Counted from the stretch's first letter, positions 1 through 8,623 are shown. The stretch is 29,743 nucleotides of DNA from Bacteroidota bacterium (GCA_023458215.1 JAEXAJ010000066.1:1-29743), one strand, 5' to 3'. Translations and numbers: made by a program. The notes: generated by a model not told the origin, from the sequence alone.

Positions 1-524
1 AGAAAATGGATATGGCAATCATGTATCTTGAAGAAGCATTGGTGCATATTCGTGCCGGTAAAGCCGATACCCGCCTATTGGACGGTATTCGTGTAGACTC
101 TTACGGCAGTATGGTTCCCATCAATAACGTAGCCGCTGTTAACACTCCGGATGCCCGCAGCATTGTTATCAAGCCATGGGATAAAGGTATGTTCCGCCCC
201 ATTGAAAAAGCAATTATTGACTCTGCCCTTGGCATCATGCCCGAGAATAATGGTGAAATGATACGTATCGGCATCCCGCCATTGACCGAAGAGCGCCGTA
301 AACAACTTGCCAAACAATGCAAAGCCGAAGGCGAAACCGCTAAAGTCAGTGTACGCAATGCCCGCCGCGACGCTATCGATGCCTTGAAGAAATCCGTAAA
401 AGACGGTTTGGCTGAAGACGCGCAAAAGAGTGGCGAAGAAAAATTGCAGAAGATACATGATAAGTATATCAAGCAGATTGATGACATGTTGGCTGCAAAG
501 GATAAAGAAATCATGACCGTATAA
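1..524 (+). CDS. frr: Ribosome recycling factor, 5' end cut by window
   Basis: Ribosome recycling factor works with EF-G to split the post-termination ribosome so its subunits can be reused. The visible reading frame is the family's single domain, with the conserved stretches [13 protein letters not shown] near the start, [15 protein letters not shown] in the middle and the C-terminal helix ending in KEIMTV. The first in-frame ATG (position 6) is probably internal. Related proteins are about 186 residues and carry roughly a dozen residues before this point, and the open frame continues to the window edge with a Lys codon at 3-5. The gene is therefore treated as partial. It is followed after 72-110 bp by rsgA, another ribosome-related gene. 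A heptamer-armed inverted repeat starts directly after the stop codon and may serve as its 3' end. Identification is secure; the true start lies outside the window. Confidence 0.95.
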   Translation, partial: KMDMAIMYLEEALVHIRAGKADTRLLDGIRVDSYGSMVPINNVAAVNTPDARSIVIKPWDKGMFRPIEKAIIDSALGIMPENNGEMIRIGIPPLTEERRKQLAKQCKAEGETAKVSVRNARRDAIDALKKSVKDGLAEDAQKSGEEKLQKIHDKYIKQIDDMLAAKDKEIMTV

Positions 525-635
525 ATCAATTGACAATTGACAATTGATAATTGACAATTATCCTGCGGTTCAACAACCTAGACTTTGTCAGCTATGCAAT
601 TGTCAATTGTCAATTATCAATTGTCAATTGAATTG
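525..635. repeat. Inverted repeat with heptamer arms (CAATTGT type)
   Basis: The left arm at 527-560 and the right arm at 597-630 are each 34 nt and are built from about 4.7 tandem copies of the heptamer CAATTGT (or its complement). One variant copy, CAATTAT, sits at a different register in each arm. The 36-nt centre (561-596) contains CTAGA at 578-582. The arms can pair into a long AT-rich hairpin in RNA. The element starts directly after the frr stop and its right arm merges into the rsgA start region. It shares its architecture, but not its arm sequence, with the elements at 2771, 17792 and 19354. No recombinase or transposase is nearby. Confidence 0.9.
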
Positions 636-1565
636 AGTGGACTGGTAATTAAGAATACAGGAAGTTGGTATTTGGTAAAGACCGACGAAGGAAAAGAAGT
701 CGAATGTAAAATCAAAGGGAACTTCCGATTGAAAGGCATCCGAAGCACCAACCCGGTAGCTGTGGGTGACCATGTAAAAATTATAATGAATCAGGAAGGT
801 ACTGCATTCATTAGTGAAATTGAAGACCGCAAGAATTACATCATACGCCGTGCTTCCAACTTATCCAAGCAATCGCATATCCTTGCCGCCAACCTCGACC
901 AATGCCTGTTAGTAGTAACGATAAACTTCCCCGAAACATCTACTACATTTATTGACCGTTTTCTTGCATCAGCCGAAGCGTACCGCATCCCCGTAAAGCT
1001 CGTTTTCAACAAAGTAGACGCCTACAGCGAAGACGAACTACACTATTTAGACGGGCTTATCAACCTCTACACCACTATCGGTTATCCCTGTTTCAAAGTT
1101 TCTGCCTTAAAGGAAGAGGGCATCGATACCATCAAAGAAGAATTAAAAGGAAAAGTAACCCTCTTTTCCGGACATTCCGGTGTAGGCAAATCGACTCTAA
1201 TCAATGCCATAATACCGGAACTGAACGTCAAGACCGGTGAAATATCAGCTTATCATAACAAAGGGATGCACACCACCACTTTCTCTGAGATGTTTCCGGT
1301 TCCGGGAGATGGATATATCATCGACACGCCGGGTATCAAAGGTTTTGGAACTTTCGATATGGAAGAAGAGGAAGTAGGACATTATTTCCCTGAGATATTT
1401 AAATTTTCTGCCGACTGTCGTTACGGAAACTGCACTCATCGCCAAGAACCGGGCTGCGCTGTTCGCAAAGCTGTAGAGGAACATTATATCAGTGAATCGC
1501 GCTATTCTTCCTACCTGAGTATGCTGGATGATAAAGAAGAAGGAAAATACAGAGCCGGATATTAA
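594..1565 (+). CDS. rsgA: Ribosome small-subunit-dependent GTPase RsgA
   Basis: RsgA is a circularly permuted GTPase that checks late maturation of the 30S ribosomal subunit. The order seen is an N-terminal OB-fold ([12 protein letters not shown] onward), then the G4 motif NKVD, then the P-loop GHSGVGKST, then G3 DTPG. It ends with the zinc-binding C-x4-C-x-H-x5-C motif in [15 protein letters not shown]4 preceding G1 is the permutation signature. The start is uncertain. ATG 594 would give an N-terminal extension ([11 protein letters not shown]) encoded entirely by the right arm of the repeat. Relatives usually begin at the residue equivalent to TTG 633, just before SGLVIKN, so TTG 633 is a credible alternative. 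A further in-frame TTG lies at 585. The neighbour frr is also a translation gene. Function is secure, the exact start is not. Confidence 0.93.
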   Translation: MQLSIVNYQLSIELSGLVIKNTGSWYLVKTDEGKEVECKIKGNFRLKGIRSTNPVAVGDHVKIIMNQEGTAFISEIEDRKNYIIRRASNLSKQSHILAANLDQCLLVVTINFPETSTTFIDRFLASAEAYRIPVKLVFNKVDAYSEDELHYLDGLINLYTTIGYPCFKVSALKEEGIDTIKEELKGKVTLFSGHSGVGKSTLINAIIPELNVKTGEISAYHNKGMHTTTFSEMFPVPGDGYIIDTPGIKGFGTFDMEEEEVGHYFPEIFKFSADCRYGNCTHRQEPGCAVRKAVEEHYISESRYSSYLSMLDDKEEGKYRAGY

Positions 1566-1567
1566 AA

Positions 1568-1599
1568 ATCACCTTCCCACTTTACCACCTTATCACCTT
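1568..1599. repeat. Short octamer tandem repeat, possible half-element
   Basis: Four imperfect 8-mers run in tandem just after the rsgA stop: ATCACCTT, CCCACTTT, ACCACCTT and ATCACCTT. They resemble the right arm of the inverted repeat at 19354-19458, which is built of TATCACTT-like octamers. No matching opposite arm is seen nearby, so this may be a decayed or single-armed version of the same kind of element. The following 30 bases stay pyrimidine-rich. Confidence 0.5.
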
Positions 1600-1630
1600 T
1601 TTTAACCTTTCCTTATTTAAACCTTTCCAC

Positions 1631-1664
1631 TAGCCTTTTGTCAAAACTTAAGGCTAAATTTTTA
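1631..1664 (+). terminator. Hairpin with T-run before the efflux operon
   Basis: TAGCCTT (1631-1637) and AAGGCTA (1650-1656) form perfect 7-bp arms around a 12-nt loop, followed by AATTTTTAC. This has the form of a weak rho-independent terminator for rsgA. It ends only about 17-25 bp before the ATG of the membrane-fusion protein gene, so an operator or attenuator role for the efflux operon is an alternative. The sequence alone does not decide. Confidence 0.45.
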
Positions 1665-1680
1665 CTACTAAGACTACGAT

Positions 1681-2763
1681 ATGAACAAAAAGGTAAAATG
1701 GGGCATTATCATCGTTATTGGTGCCGGAATTATTGGAGGAGGGATTTATTCTCAACTCCCCAAAGAAAATAAAGAATTAACGGCTGCCGACAAGGTTATG
1801 ACCGGGCAACGTGGTGGAAAAAAAATACTCAATGTAAACGCTAAAATAATAAAACCGCAACTGCTGAAAGACGAGATTCAAATCAGCGGCAGTTTGCTGC
1901 CCGATGAAGAAGTGGATCTTTCATTCGAGACTTCCGGGAAAATCGTCGAAATCAATTTTGAAGAGGGTAGCTTCGTTAAGAAAGGACAGCTATTGGCAAA
2001 AGTAAACGACCGCCCCCTGCAAGCACAACTTCAACGGTTAGTTTCGCAGTTGAAATTAGCAGAAGACCGTGTGTTTCGTCAGAATGCTTTGCTGGAAAGG
2101 GACGCCGTCAGCAAAGAAGCTTATGAACAAGTGAAGACCGATCTGGCAACCCTTAATGCCGATATAGATTTGGTGAAAGCCAATATCCTGCAAACAGAAA
2201 TGCGCGCACCCTTCGATGGTGTGATTGGTCTGCGTCAGGTCAGCGTAGGAACATACGCTTCGCCCAGCACTATCGTAGCCAAATTGACAAAAATTTCTCC
2301 ACTGAAAGTAGAATTCTCCGTTCCCGAACGCTACGCAGGTGACGTAAAAACCGGTGCCGGACTGGACTTCACCCTCGAAGGGAAATTGAATGCGCTACAC
2401 GCAACTGTTTACGCACGTGAATCCAAAATAGACCCTATCACTCACACCTTGACTATCCGGGCACTCTACCCCAACACAAACGGCAGTGTATTGCCCGGAC
2501 GTTATGCCAGCATCAAATTAAACAAAGAAGAGATAGAAAATGCCATTGCAGTTCCGTCAGAAGCCATCGTGCCGGAAATGGGTAAAGATAAAATATTCCT
2601 CTATCGGTCCGGTAAGGCCGAACCTGTAGAAATCACTACGGGTATTCGTACCGAATCTGAAGTACAAGTTGTACAAGGATTGAATGTAGGAGATACCATT
2701 ATCATTTCCGGAACTCTACAACTTCGTACAGGATTGCCGGTAACACTGGACAATATAAATTAA
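1681..2763 (+). CDS. RND efflux periplasmic adaptor (membrane-fusion protein)
   Basis: This 360-residue protein belongs to the AcrA/MexA (HlyD-type) membrane-fusion family, which links an inner-membrane RND pump to an outer-membrane channel. Residues 7-24 form one hydrophobic segment that could be a signal anchor. No lipobox cysteine is present, unlike AcrA. The barrel-sandwich/lipoyl half (GKIVEINFEEGSFVKKGQ) is followed by an alpha-hairpin with heptad-like helices at about residues 110-170. The second lipoyl half (MRAPFDGVIGLRQVSVG) and the beta-barrel and membrane-proximal domains follow. It is first in an operon with the permease (100 bp downstream) and the TolC-like gene, so it should complete a tripartite pump. 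The substrate cannot be read from sequence. A convergent AraC-type gene at the operon's end is a possible regulator. Confidence 0.93.
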   Translation: MNKKVKWGIIIVIGAGIIGGGIYSQLPKENKELTAADKVMTGQRGGKKILNVNAKIIKPQLLKDEIQISGSLLPDEEVDLSFETSGKIVEINFEEGSFVKKGQLLAKVNDRPLQAQLQRLVSQLKLAEDRVFRQNALLERDAVSKEAYEQVKTDLATLNADIDLVKANILQTEMRAPFDGVIGLRQVSVGTYASPSTIVAKLTKISPLKVEFSVPERYAGDVKTGAGLDFTLEGKLNALHATVYARESKIDPITHTLTIRALYPNTNGSVLPGRYASIKLNKEEIENAIAVPSEAIVPEMGKDKIFLYRSGKAEPVEITTGIRTESEVQVVQGLNVGDTIIISGTLQLRTGLPVTLDNIN

Positions 2764-2770
2764 GAACTAA

Positions 2771-2849
2771 AAATGAAGAATGAAGAATTATCCGCATACT
2801 AGAAGCATCTGCAAGCAATTCTTCGTTCTTCATTCTTCATTCTTCATTT
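2771..2849. repeat. Inverted repeat with heptamer arms (CTTCATT type)
   Basis: The left arm at 2771-2790 holds two copies of AATGAAG and ends in AATTA. The right arm at 2817-2849 holds CTTCGTT followed by three copies of CTTCATT. The arms are complementary but unequal, two units against four. The 26-nt centre carries CTAGA at 2799-2803, 13 nt before the right arm. The element lies between the adaptor and permease genes of one operon. The right arm ends 13 nt before the permease ATG, so a hairpin could affect translation or transcript stability there. Confidence 0.85.
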
Positions 2850-2862
2850 AAAACCTATTATC

Positions 2863-5800
2863 ATGAATATATCTGAATTAAGCATACGCCGTCCGGTACT
2901 CTCTACCGTATTGACACTGATTATCCTACTCTTCGGTTTCATTGGGTACAACTATCTCGGTGTCCGTGAATACCCGTCAGTGGATAATCCTATCATTTCA
3001 GTATCCTGTTCCTACCCGGGAGCTAATGCCGATGTGATCGAAAATCAGATCACAGAACCATTGGAGCAAAACATCAACGGTATTCCGGGGATTCGCTCGC
3101 TTTCTAGCGTCAGCCAGCAAGGACAAAGCCGCATTACCGTTGAATTTGAACTTTCCGTCGATTTGGAAACAGCAGCCAACGACGTACGTGACAAAGTATC
3201 ACGTGCACAACGTTTTCTGCCGCGCGATTGCGACCCTCCGACTGTTTCTAAAGCAGATGCCGATGCCACTCCCATCCTCATGGTTGCCCTTCAAAGCGAC
3301 AAACGCTCTTTGCTGGAATTGAGTGAGATAGCCGACCTCACCGTAAAAGAGCAACTTCAAACGATTTCCGATGTAAGTAGTGTAAGTATTTGGGGAGAGA
3401 AGCGCTACTCCATGCGTTTATGGTTAGACCCTATTCGAATGTCCGGCTACGGTATTACTCCTCTTGACGTAAAAACTGCCATAGACAATGAAAACATAGA
3501 GCTTCCTTCCGGTAGTATAGAAGGTAACACCACCGAGCTTACCATCCGCACTTTGGGATTAATGCATACGGCAGAAGAGTTCAACAACCTTATTCTGAAA
3601 GAAGATGGCAACCGTATTGTCCGCTTCAGCGACATCGGGCGTGCCGAACTCGGTCCGGCGGACATCAAAAGCTACATGAAGATGAACGGTGTACCAATGG
3701 TAGGTATCGTTGTTACGCCTCAGCCGGGGGCCAACCATATAGAAATAGCCGATGCAGTGTATGAGCGTATGGAGAAAATGCAAAAAGACCTCCCCGACGA
3801 CGTACACTACGACTACGGATTCGACAACACCAAATTTATCCGTGCTTCCATCAGCGAAGTAAAACAAACGGTGTACGAAGCATTCATACTGGTAATTATC
3901 ATTATTTTCCTCTTTCTGCGCGACTGGCGTGTAACGCTGGTACCCTGTATCGTAATCCCTGTATCACTGATTGGAGCATTCTTTGTAATGTATCTTGCCG
4001 GATTCTCCATCAACGTGTTATCTATGCTTGCGGTCGTGTTGGCGGTAGGACTTGTGGTGGATGACGCGATTGTAATGACGGAAAACATTTACGTCCGTAT
4101 AGAGCGAGGGATGCCACCGAAAGAAGCCGGTATCGAAGGAGCCAAAGAAATATTCTTTGCGGTAATCTCTACTACGATTACGTTAGTGGCGGTATTCTTC
4201 CCTATTGTATTTATGGAAGGCACTACGGGACGTTTATTCCGGGAATTCAGTCTGGTAGTCTCCGGTTCAGTCATTATTTCTTCTTTTGCCGCATTGACTT
4301 TTACACCGATGCTTGCCACCAAACTTCTCATAAAAAGAGAAAAGCAGAGTTGGTTTTACCGGAAGACCGAACCGTTCTTTAATGGAATGAACCGTCTATA
4401 CAGTCAGTCATTGGCAGCTTTCCTGAAACGCCGCTGGATTGCGCTGCCTTTTACACTCGTAACTATTGTCACAATCGGTATTCTTTGGAAGACAATCCCT
4501 GCCGAAATGGCTCCCTTGGAAGACCGTTCTCAAATCAGTATCAATACAATGGGTGCCGAAGGGGTGACCTATGAATTCATGCGTGATTATACCGAAGATA
4601 TCAATCAATTGGTCGATTCTCTCGTTCCGGACGCCAAAGCGGTAACAGCCCGCGTTTCCAATGGTGGTGGTAATGTTCGCATTACTTTGAAAGACATGAC
4701 AGAGCGTGACTATACACAGATGGATATTGCCGAGAAACTATCGAAGGCCGTACAAACGAAAACAAAGGCACGTTCCTTTGTACAACAATCTTCTTCCTTT
4801 GGCGGTCGTAGAGGTGGAATGCCTGTACAGTACGTATTGCAGGCTACCAATATTGAGAAGCTGCAAGAAGTGCTGCCTAAGTTCATAACAAAAGTCTACG
4901 AAAACCCCGTCTTCCAAATGGCTGATGTTGACCTGAAATTCAGTAAGCCCGAAGCACGTATCAACATCAACCGCGACAAGGCAAGTATCATGGGTGTCAG
5001 TACCAAGAACATAGCGCAAACCCTGCAATACGGATTAAGCGGCCAACGCATGGGATACTTCTATATGAACGGAAAGCAGTACGAAATTTTAGGGGAAATC
5101 AACCGCCAGCAACGTAACAAGCCCGCGGACCTGAAAGGGATTTATATCCGTAGCAATAAAGGTGACATGGTTCAGTTGGATAACCTCATCGAACTAACCA
5201 ATGGCATCGCCCCTCCCAAGCTCTATCGTTACAACCGTTTTGTCTCCGCCACTATCTCCGCCGGACTTGCCGAAGGCAAAACAATCGGTCAGGGTTTGGA
5301 TGAAATGGATAAAATTGCTAAAGAAACGTTGGACGATACTTTCCGCACCGCACTGACAGGTGATTCTAAAGAGTATCGTGAAAGTTCTTCCAGCCTGATG
5401 TTTGCTTTTGTATTGGCTATCGTATTGATATACCTGATTCTTGCCGCCCAATTCGAAAGCTTTAAAGATCCGTTGGTCATCATGCTGACAGTACCTCTTG
5501 CCATTGCCGGAGCATTGGTTTTCATGTATTTTACCAATATAACGATGAACATCTTTAGCCAGATCGGTATTATCATGTTGATCGGCCTGGTAGCAAAGAA
5601 CGGTATTCTTATTGTGGAATTCGCTAACCAAAAGCAAGATACGGGTGAAGACAAAATGAGTGCTATTAAAGATGCTGCATTACAACGCTTACGCCCCATC
5701 TTGATGACAAGTGCTTCAACCGTGTTGGGTTTGATTCCATTAGCATTTGCAACGGGTGAGGGAAGCAACCAACGCATAGCCATGGGTACGGCAGTAGTAG

Positions 5801-5895
5801 GCGGCATGCTGGTATCGACTCTGCTGACAATGTACATCGTTCCCGCAATTTACAGTTATATATCTACCAATCGAAGTAATTTAAAGAAAGTATGA
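2863..5895 (+). CDS. RND efflux permease (HAE-1/AcrB-type)
   Basis: This 1010-residue inner-membrane pump is of the hydrophobe/amphiphile efflux family, which exports drugs or other amphiphiles using the proton gradient. It begins with the typical N-terminus ISELSIRRPVLSTVLTLIIL followed by the first porter loop (YPGANADVIENQITEPLEQ). Two blocks of transmembrane helices flank two large periplasmic loops. The proton-relay residues are present: Asp400-Asp401 in VGLVVDDAIVMTENI, equivalent to AcrB Asp407-Asp408, and Lys912 in LVAKNGILIVEFANQ, equivalent to AcrB Lys940. The pump therefore looks active. It is slightly shorter than AcrB (1049). Its TGA stop overlaps the ATG of the TolC-like gene by 4 bases, indicating coupled translation. 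Confidence 0.96.
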   Translation: MNISELSIRRPVLSTVLTLIILLFGFIGYNYLGVREYPSVDNPIISVSCSYPGANADVIENQITEPLEQNINGIPGIRSLSSVSQQGQSRITVEFELSVDLETAANDVRDKVSRAQRFLPRDCDPPTVSKADADATPILMVALQSDKRSLLELSEIADLTVKEQLQTISDVSSVSIWGEKRYSMRLWLDPIRMSGYGITPLDVKTAIDNENIELPSGSIEGNTTELTIRTLGLMHTAEEFNNLILKEDGNRIVRFSDIGRAELGPADIKSYMKMNGVPMVGIVVTPQPGANHIEIADAVYERMEKMQKDLPDDVHYDYGFDNTKFIRASISEVKQTVYEAFILVIIIIFLFLRDWRVTLVPCIVIPVSLIGAFFVMYLAGFSINVLSMLAVVLAVGLVVDDAIVMTENIYVRIERGMPPKEAGIEGAKEIFFAVISTTITLVAVFFPIVFMEGTTGRLFREFSLVVSGSVIISSFAALTFTPMLATKLLIKREKQSWFYRKTEPFFNGMNRLYSQSLAAFLKRRWIALPFTLVTIVTIGILWKTIPAEMAPLEDRSQISINTMGAEGVTYEFMRDYTEDINQLVDSLVPDAKAVTARVSNGGGNVRITLKDMTERDYTQMDIAEKLSKAVQTKTKARSFVQQSSSFGGRRGGMPVQYVLQATNIEKLQEVLPKFITKVYENPVFQMADVDLKFSKPEARININRDKASIMGVSTKNIAQTLQYGLSGQRMGYFYMNGKQYEILGEINRQQRNKPADLKGIYIRSNKGDMVQLDNLIELTNGIAPPKLYRYNRFVSATISAGLAEGKTIGQGLDEMDKIAKETLDDTFRTALTGDSKEYRESSSSLMFAFVLAIVLIYLILAAQFESFKDPLVIMLTVPLAIAGALVFMYFTNITMNIFSQIGIIMLIGLVAKNGILIVEFANQKQDTGEDKMSAIKDAALQRLRPILMTSASTVLGLIPLAFATGEGSNQRIAMGTAVVGGMLVSTLLTMYIVPAIYSYISTNRSNLKKV

Positions 5896-7214
5896 AACGA
5901 ACAATTTTAATCTTCATAGCCACTATTAGTACAACGCTATCCCTCCATGCGCAGCATGTTACTTATACCCTAAAATCATGCTTGGAACAAGGATTGTTGA
6001 ACAACTATTCTCTCCGTATCACCCGCAATGAGGAGCAAGTCAGCAAGAACAATACTACTTTAGGCAATGCCGGATATCTGCCTACCCTCGACCTCTCCGC
6101 CGGATACAAAGGAACATTGGACAATACAGAAACCAAACTCCGTTCAACCGGTGAGACCACCAAAGATAACGGTATATTCGACCAAACCCTGAATGCCGGA
6201 TTGAACTTGAACTGGACTATCTTCGACGGTTTCAATATCACCGCCAATTATCAGAAGCTAAAAGAGTTAGAACGACAAGGCGAAACAAATACCCGTATCG
6301 CCATCGAAGACTTGATTGCCAATATCACAGCGGAATATTACAACTACGTACAACAGAAGATACGCCTGAAGAATTTCCGCTATGCCGTATCCTTATCTAA
6401 AGAACGACTACGCATCGTGGAAGAACGCTATCATATCGGTAACTTCTCACGCCTGGATTACCAACAGGCAAAAGTCGATTTCAATGCCGACAGTGCGCAG
6501 TATATGAAACAACAAGAACTCTTGCACACTTCGCGTATCCAGCTAAATGAACTGATGGCAAACAAAGATGTGGATGAAGCCTTCATTATCCGTGACAGTA
6601 TCATCTTTATAAACAATATAATGAACTTCGAAGAGTTATGGAATGCCACCTTACAAATCAACTCATCCTTGTTGAAAGCAGAACAGAACAACACGCTTGC
6701 CCGGCTGGATTATAAGAAAGTCTGTGCCCGCGACTATCCCTACGTAAGAATGAACGGCGGGTATGGCTATACCCTCAACAAATACGATATCTCCGCCAAC
6801 AGCCGTCGCAGCAACCTGGGACTGAATGTTGGTGTGACCGTCGGTTTTAACCTGTTCGACGGGAACCGCCGTCGCGAACGCCGCAATGCAAGCATCGCCA
6901 TTCAAAACGCCCGTCTGGAACGTGAACAAGTAGAACAATCCCTGCGAGCTGACCTTAGCAACCTATGGCAAGCTTACCAAAACAACTTACAGATGTTGAA
7001 CCTTGAACGGCAAAATCTTGTCGCCGCCAAAGAGAATCACGAAATTGCGATGGAGCGTTATATGCTTGGAAATCTCTCCGGTATCGAGATGCGTGAAGCA
7101 CAGAAAAGTCTGCTCGATGCCGAAGAACGTATCCTTTCAGCAGAATACGATACCAAACTTTGTGAAATTTCCCTATTGCAAATAAGTGGGAAAGTTACAT
7201 CTTATCTGAATTAG
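5892..7214 (+). CDS. TolC-family outer-membrane efflux protein
   Basis: This is the outer-membrane channel of the tripartite pump. A signal peptide is visible (MKRTILIFIATISTTLSLHA, cleavage likely before QHVTYTL). The mature part shows the two internally repeated halves of the OEP family, each with long amphipathic helices. These are around residues 120-200 (ITAEYYNYVQQKIRLKNF, ERYHIGNFSRLDYQQAKVD) and 320-430 (VEQSLRADLSNLWQAY, MERYMLGNLSGIEMREAQKS). The paired motifs GNFSRLDY and GNLSGIEM mark the repeat. Translation is probably coupled to the permease by an ATGA overlap. The gene ends 6 bp from the convergent AraC-type gene, with no terminator hairpin visible between them. Confidence 0.94.
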   Translation: MKRTILIFIATISTTLSLHAQHVTYTLKSCLEQGLLNNYSLRITRNEEQVSKNNTTLGNAGYLPTLDLSAGYKGTLDNTETKLRSTGETTKDNGIFDQTLNAGLNLNWTIFDGFNITANYQKLKELERQGETNTRIAIEDLIANITAEYYNYVQQKIRLKNFRYAVSLSKERLRIVEERYHIGNFSRLDYQQAKVDFNADSAQYMKQQELLHTSRIQLNELMANKDVDEAFIIRDSIIFINNIMNFEELWNATLQINSSLLKAEQNNTLARLDYKKVCARDYPYVRMNGGYGYTLNKYDISANSRRSNLGLNVGVTVGFNLFDGNRRRERRNASIAIQNARLEREQVEQSLRADLSNLWQAYQNNLQMLNLERQNLVAAKENHEIAMERYMLGNLSGIEMREAQKSLLDAEERILSAEYDTKLCEISLLQISGKVTSYLN

Positions 7215-7220
7215 CTAACC

Positions 7221-8354
7221 TCATTTTCTTATTTTCTCAATATATTCGCTTGGAGACATATTTTCAAGACTTGCAAAATACCTGTAAAAGCTGGAACGTG
7301 AAGTAAAACCACTCATAAACATCAGCTCTTTAACAGTCAGTTCCTTCCTTAATACAGCTTGTTCCTTGAAATACTGCAAGCGTTTGAAACTGATGTAATC
7401 ACGAAAACCGGAAAAACCATTATAGCGCAGCACTTTGCTAAGCCGGTGCTCATTGGTTTTCATATCCCCCAATAAATCCTGCATGGAGTACTGGGAGTTT
7501 ACAAAAGGGGTATGTTCTATCATAAACGCCTGCAAACGATCGCTCAATTCCAAAATTAAAGGTGATACTTCGATCTCTTTTATCGTGTTTATCTCTTGCT
7601 GATTCATCTTATCAATCGGCAACGGAGGTAAAGACAATGGATTTTCATTCCGGATATAAAGTATATTCAGGTAAATAGTTGGTGTTATCACAAAATAGCC
7701 GAAAAAGTTAAAGCTTAATCCACTTGTGCCTAACATTAGCCAGATATACCCCGACATAATCAGTGCGAAACACCCCATATAGATATACATGCCCCTACTC
7801 TGCCTACGACGAAACGGAATCCATTTACCTAAAAAAGGAAGCAGGAAATTAATAGAGGGAGCCAACACACTCACAATAAACAACACCAGTCTTACAATTA
7901 CATCCTCGTTTCCGATATTTTGCCAGATAGCAGCAAATGACCCTAATGAAGTATAATGCCCATTGAAAAACTGGTAACAGCAACTAATACAAGTTATCAG
8001 TAAAACGGGAATAAGCATATTAAGAATGCGTGATGCAATCATCCAACCCGGTTTTAAAGCAGCAATAGGAAATAGAGAAAAGAGCTGGAAAAAAATGACC
8101 GTACGTACTATATGCCAAATGGAAAGATGATCCATAGGCAAATCAACAAAAAGAGGAACACGTTCGACGCCCTGACTAAAAAGCCACATCCACTCCAGAT
8201 TATCACATAATAGTAAAAGAGACAGAGCGATTGCCAGCATTCCCCAGGCACGCCGGAGTTTACTTTCAAACGAACGTTTCAATACAACAATACCGGTGAC
8301 AAAGCCAACAATATCTAGTAATAATTCTATAAACAAAGCTACCACACTAGTCAT
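7221..8354 (-). CDS. Membrane-anchored AraC-family transcription regulator
   Basis: The 377-residue protein has about seven hydrophobic segments in its first 230 residues and a cytoplasmic C-terminal AraC/XylS DNA-binding domain (about 285-377). Two helix-turn-helix units are visible: SMQDLLGDMKTNEHRLSKVL, and TVKELMFMSGFTSRSSFYRY followed by the typical MSPSEYI ending. Membrane-bound AraC proteins are common in Bacteroidetes and are thought to sense envelope or extracellular signals directly, though the ligand here is unknown. It is convergent with the efflux operon and divergent from the partner-switching operon. It could control either, but neighbourhood is the only evidence. A good -7 box (TATCTTTG, minus strand) lies about 27 bp upstream of the ATG. 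Confidence 0.88.
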   Translation of the reverse strand: MTSVVALFIELLLDIVGFVTGIVVLKRSFESKLRRAWGMLAIALSLLLLCDNLEWMWLFSQGVERVPLFVDLPMDHLSIWHIVRTVIFFQLFSLFPIAALKPGWMIASRILNMLIPVLLITCISCCYQFFNGHYTSLGSFAAIWQNIGNEDVIVRLVLFIVSVLAPSINFLLPFLGKWIPFRRRQSRGMYIYMGCFALIMSGYIWLMLGTSGLSFNFFGYFVITPTIYLNILYIRNENPLSLPPLPIDKMNQQEINTIKEIEVSPLILELSDRLQAFMIEHTPFVNSQYSMQDLLGDMKTNEHRLSKVLRYNGFSGFRDYISFKRLQYFKEQAVLRKELTVKELMFMSGFTSRSSFYRYFASLENMSPSEYIEKIRK

Positions 8355-8380
8355 CTTCTTTATCGTATTTTATCCGGTAG

Positions 8381-8410
8381 CAAAGATAGGAAAAGTAATC
8401 AATTGACAAT
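8381..8410 (-). promoter_or_regulatory. Bacteroides-type promoter of the AraC-family gene
   Basis: Read on the minus strand, TATCTTTG (plus 8381-8388) matches the Bacteroides -7 consensus TAnnTTTG exactly. ATTG (plus 8407-8410) lies 18 bases further upstream, one mismatch from the -33 consensus TTTG. Transcription would start about 20 bp before the ATG at 8354. Confidence 0.55.
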
Positions 8411-8484
8411 ATCTTATGCAAGTTTTTTATTAGATTATACACCTTCAAACATTCTATATTGATGTATTGAGGGCCGATTAATAC

Positions 8485-8517
8485 GTCCCATTTTAATGAC
8501 ACTCCTCAGAATGGGAC
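8485..8517. promoter_or_regulatory. Inverted repeat in the araC / partner-switch divergent gap
   Basis: GTCCCATT (8485-8492) and AATGGGAC (8510-8517) are perfect 8-bp arms separated by 17 bases. There is no T-run, so this is unlikely to be a terminator. It sits between two divergent genes, 107 bp upstream of the ATG at 8624. A dimeric regulator site or an RNA leader structure would fit, but neither is shown. Confidence 0.4.
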
Positions 8518-8623
8518 ACATTTCAGGAAGAAACACCGAGTATTTGATTGCAAGAATAGAGATATTTGTGAAACATTTGTCAGGCTCGCAAACAAACCCC
8601 GCACAATACATAACAATAAGAAT

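Noticed and set aside
525..635. Invertible promoter flanked by inverted repeats
   Set aside because: The centre is only 36 nt, has no exact TAnnTTTG box (TAGACTTTG has one base too many) and no recombinase gene is near.
1631..1640. -7 box for the efflux operon (TAGCCTTTTG)
   Set aside because: It has three bases between TA and TTTTG instead of two and is part of a hairpin stem.
8543..8568. Promoter for the partner-switching operon (TTTG and GATATTTG)
   Set aside because: The -7 candidate misses the first T and the spacing of 14 bases is too short for a Bacteroides promoter; the true promoter was not found.
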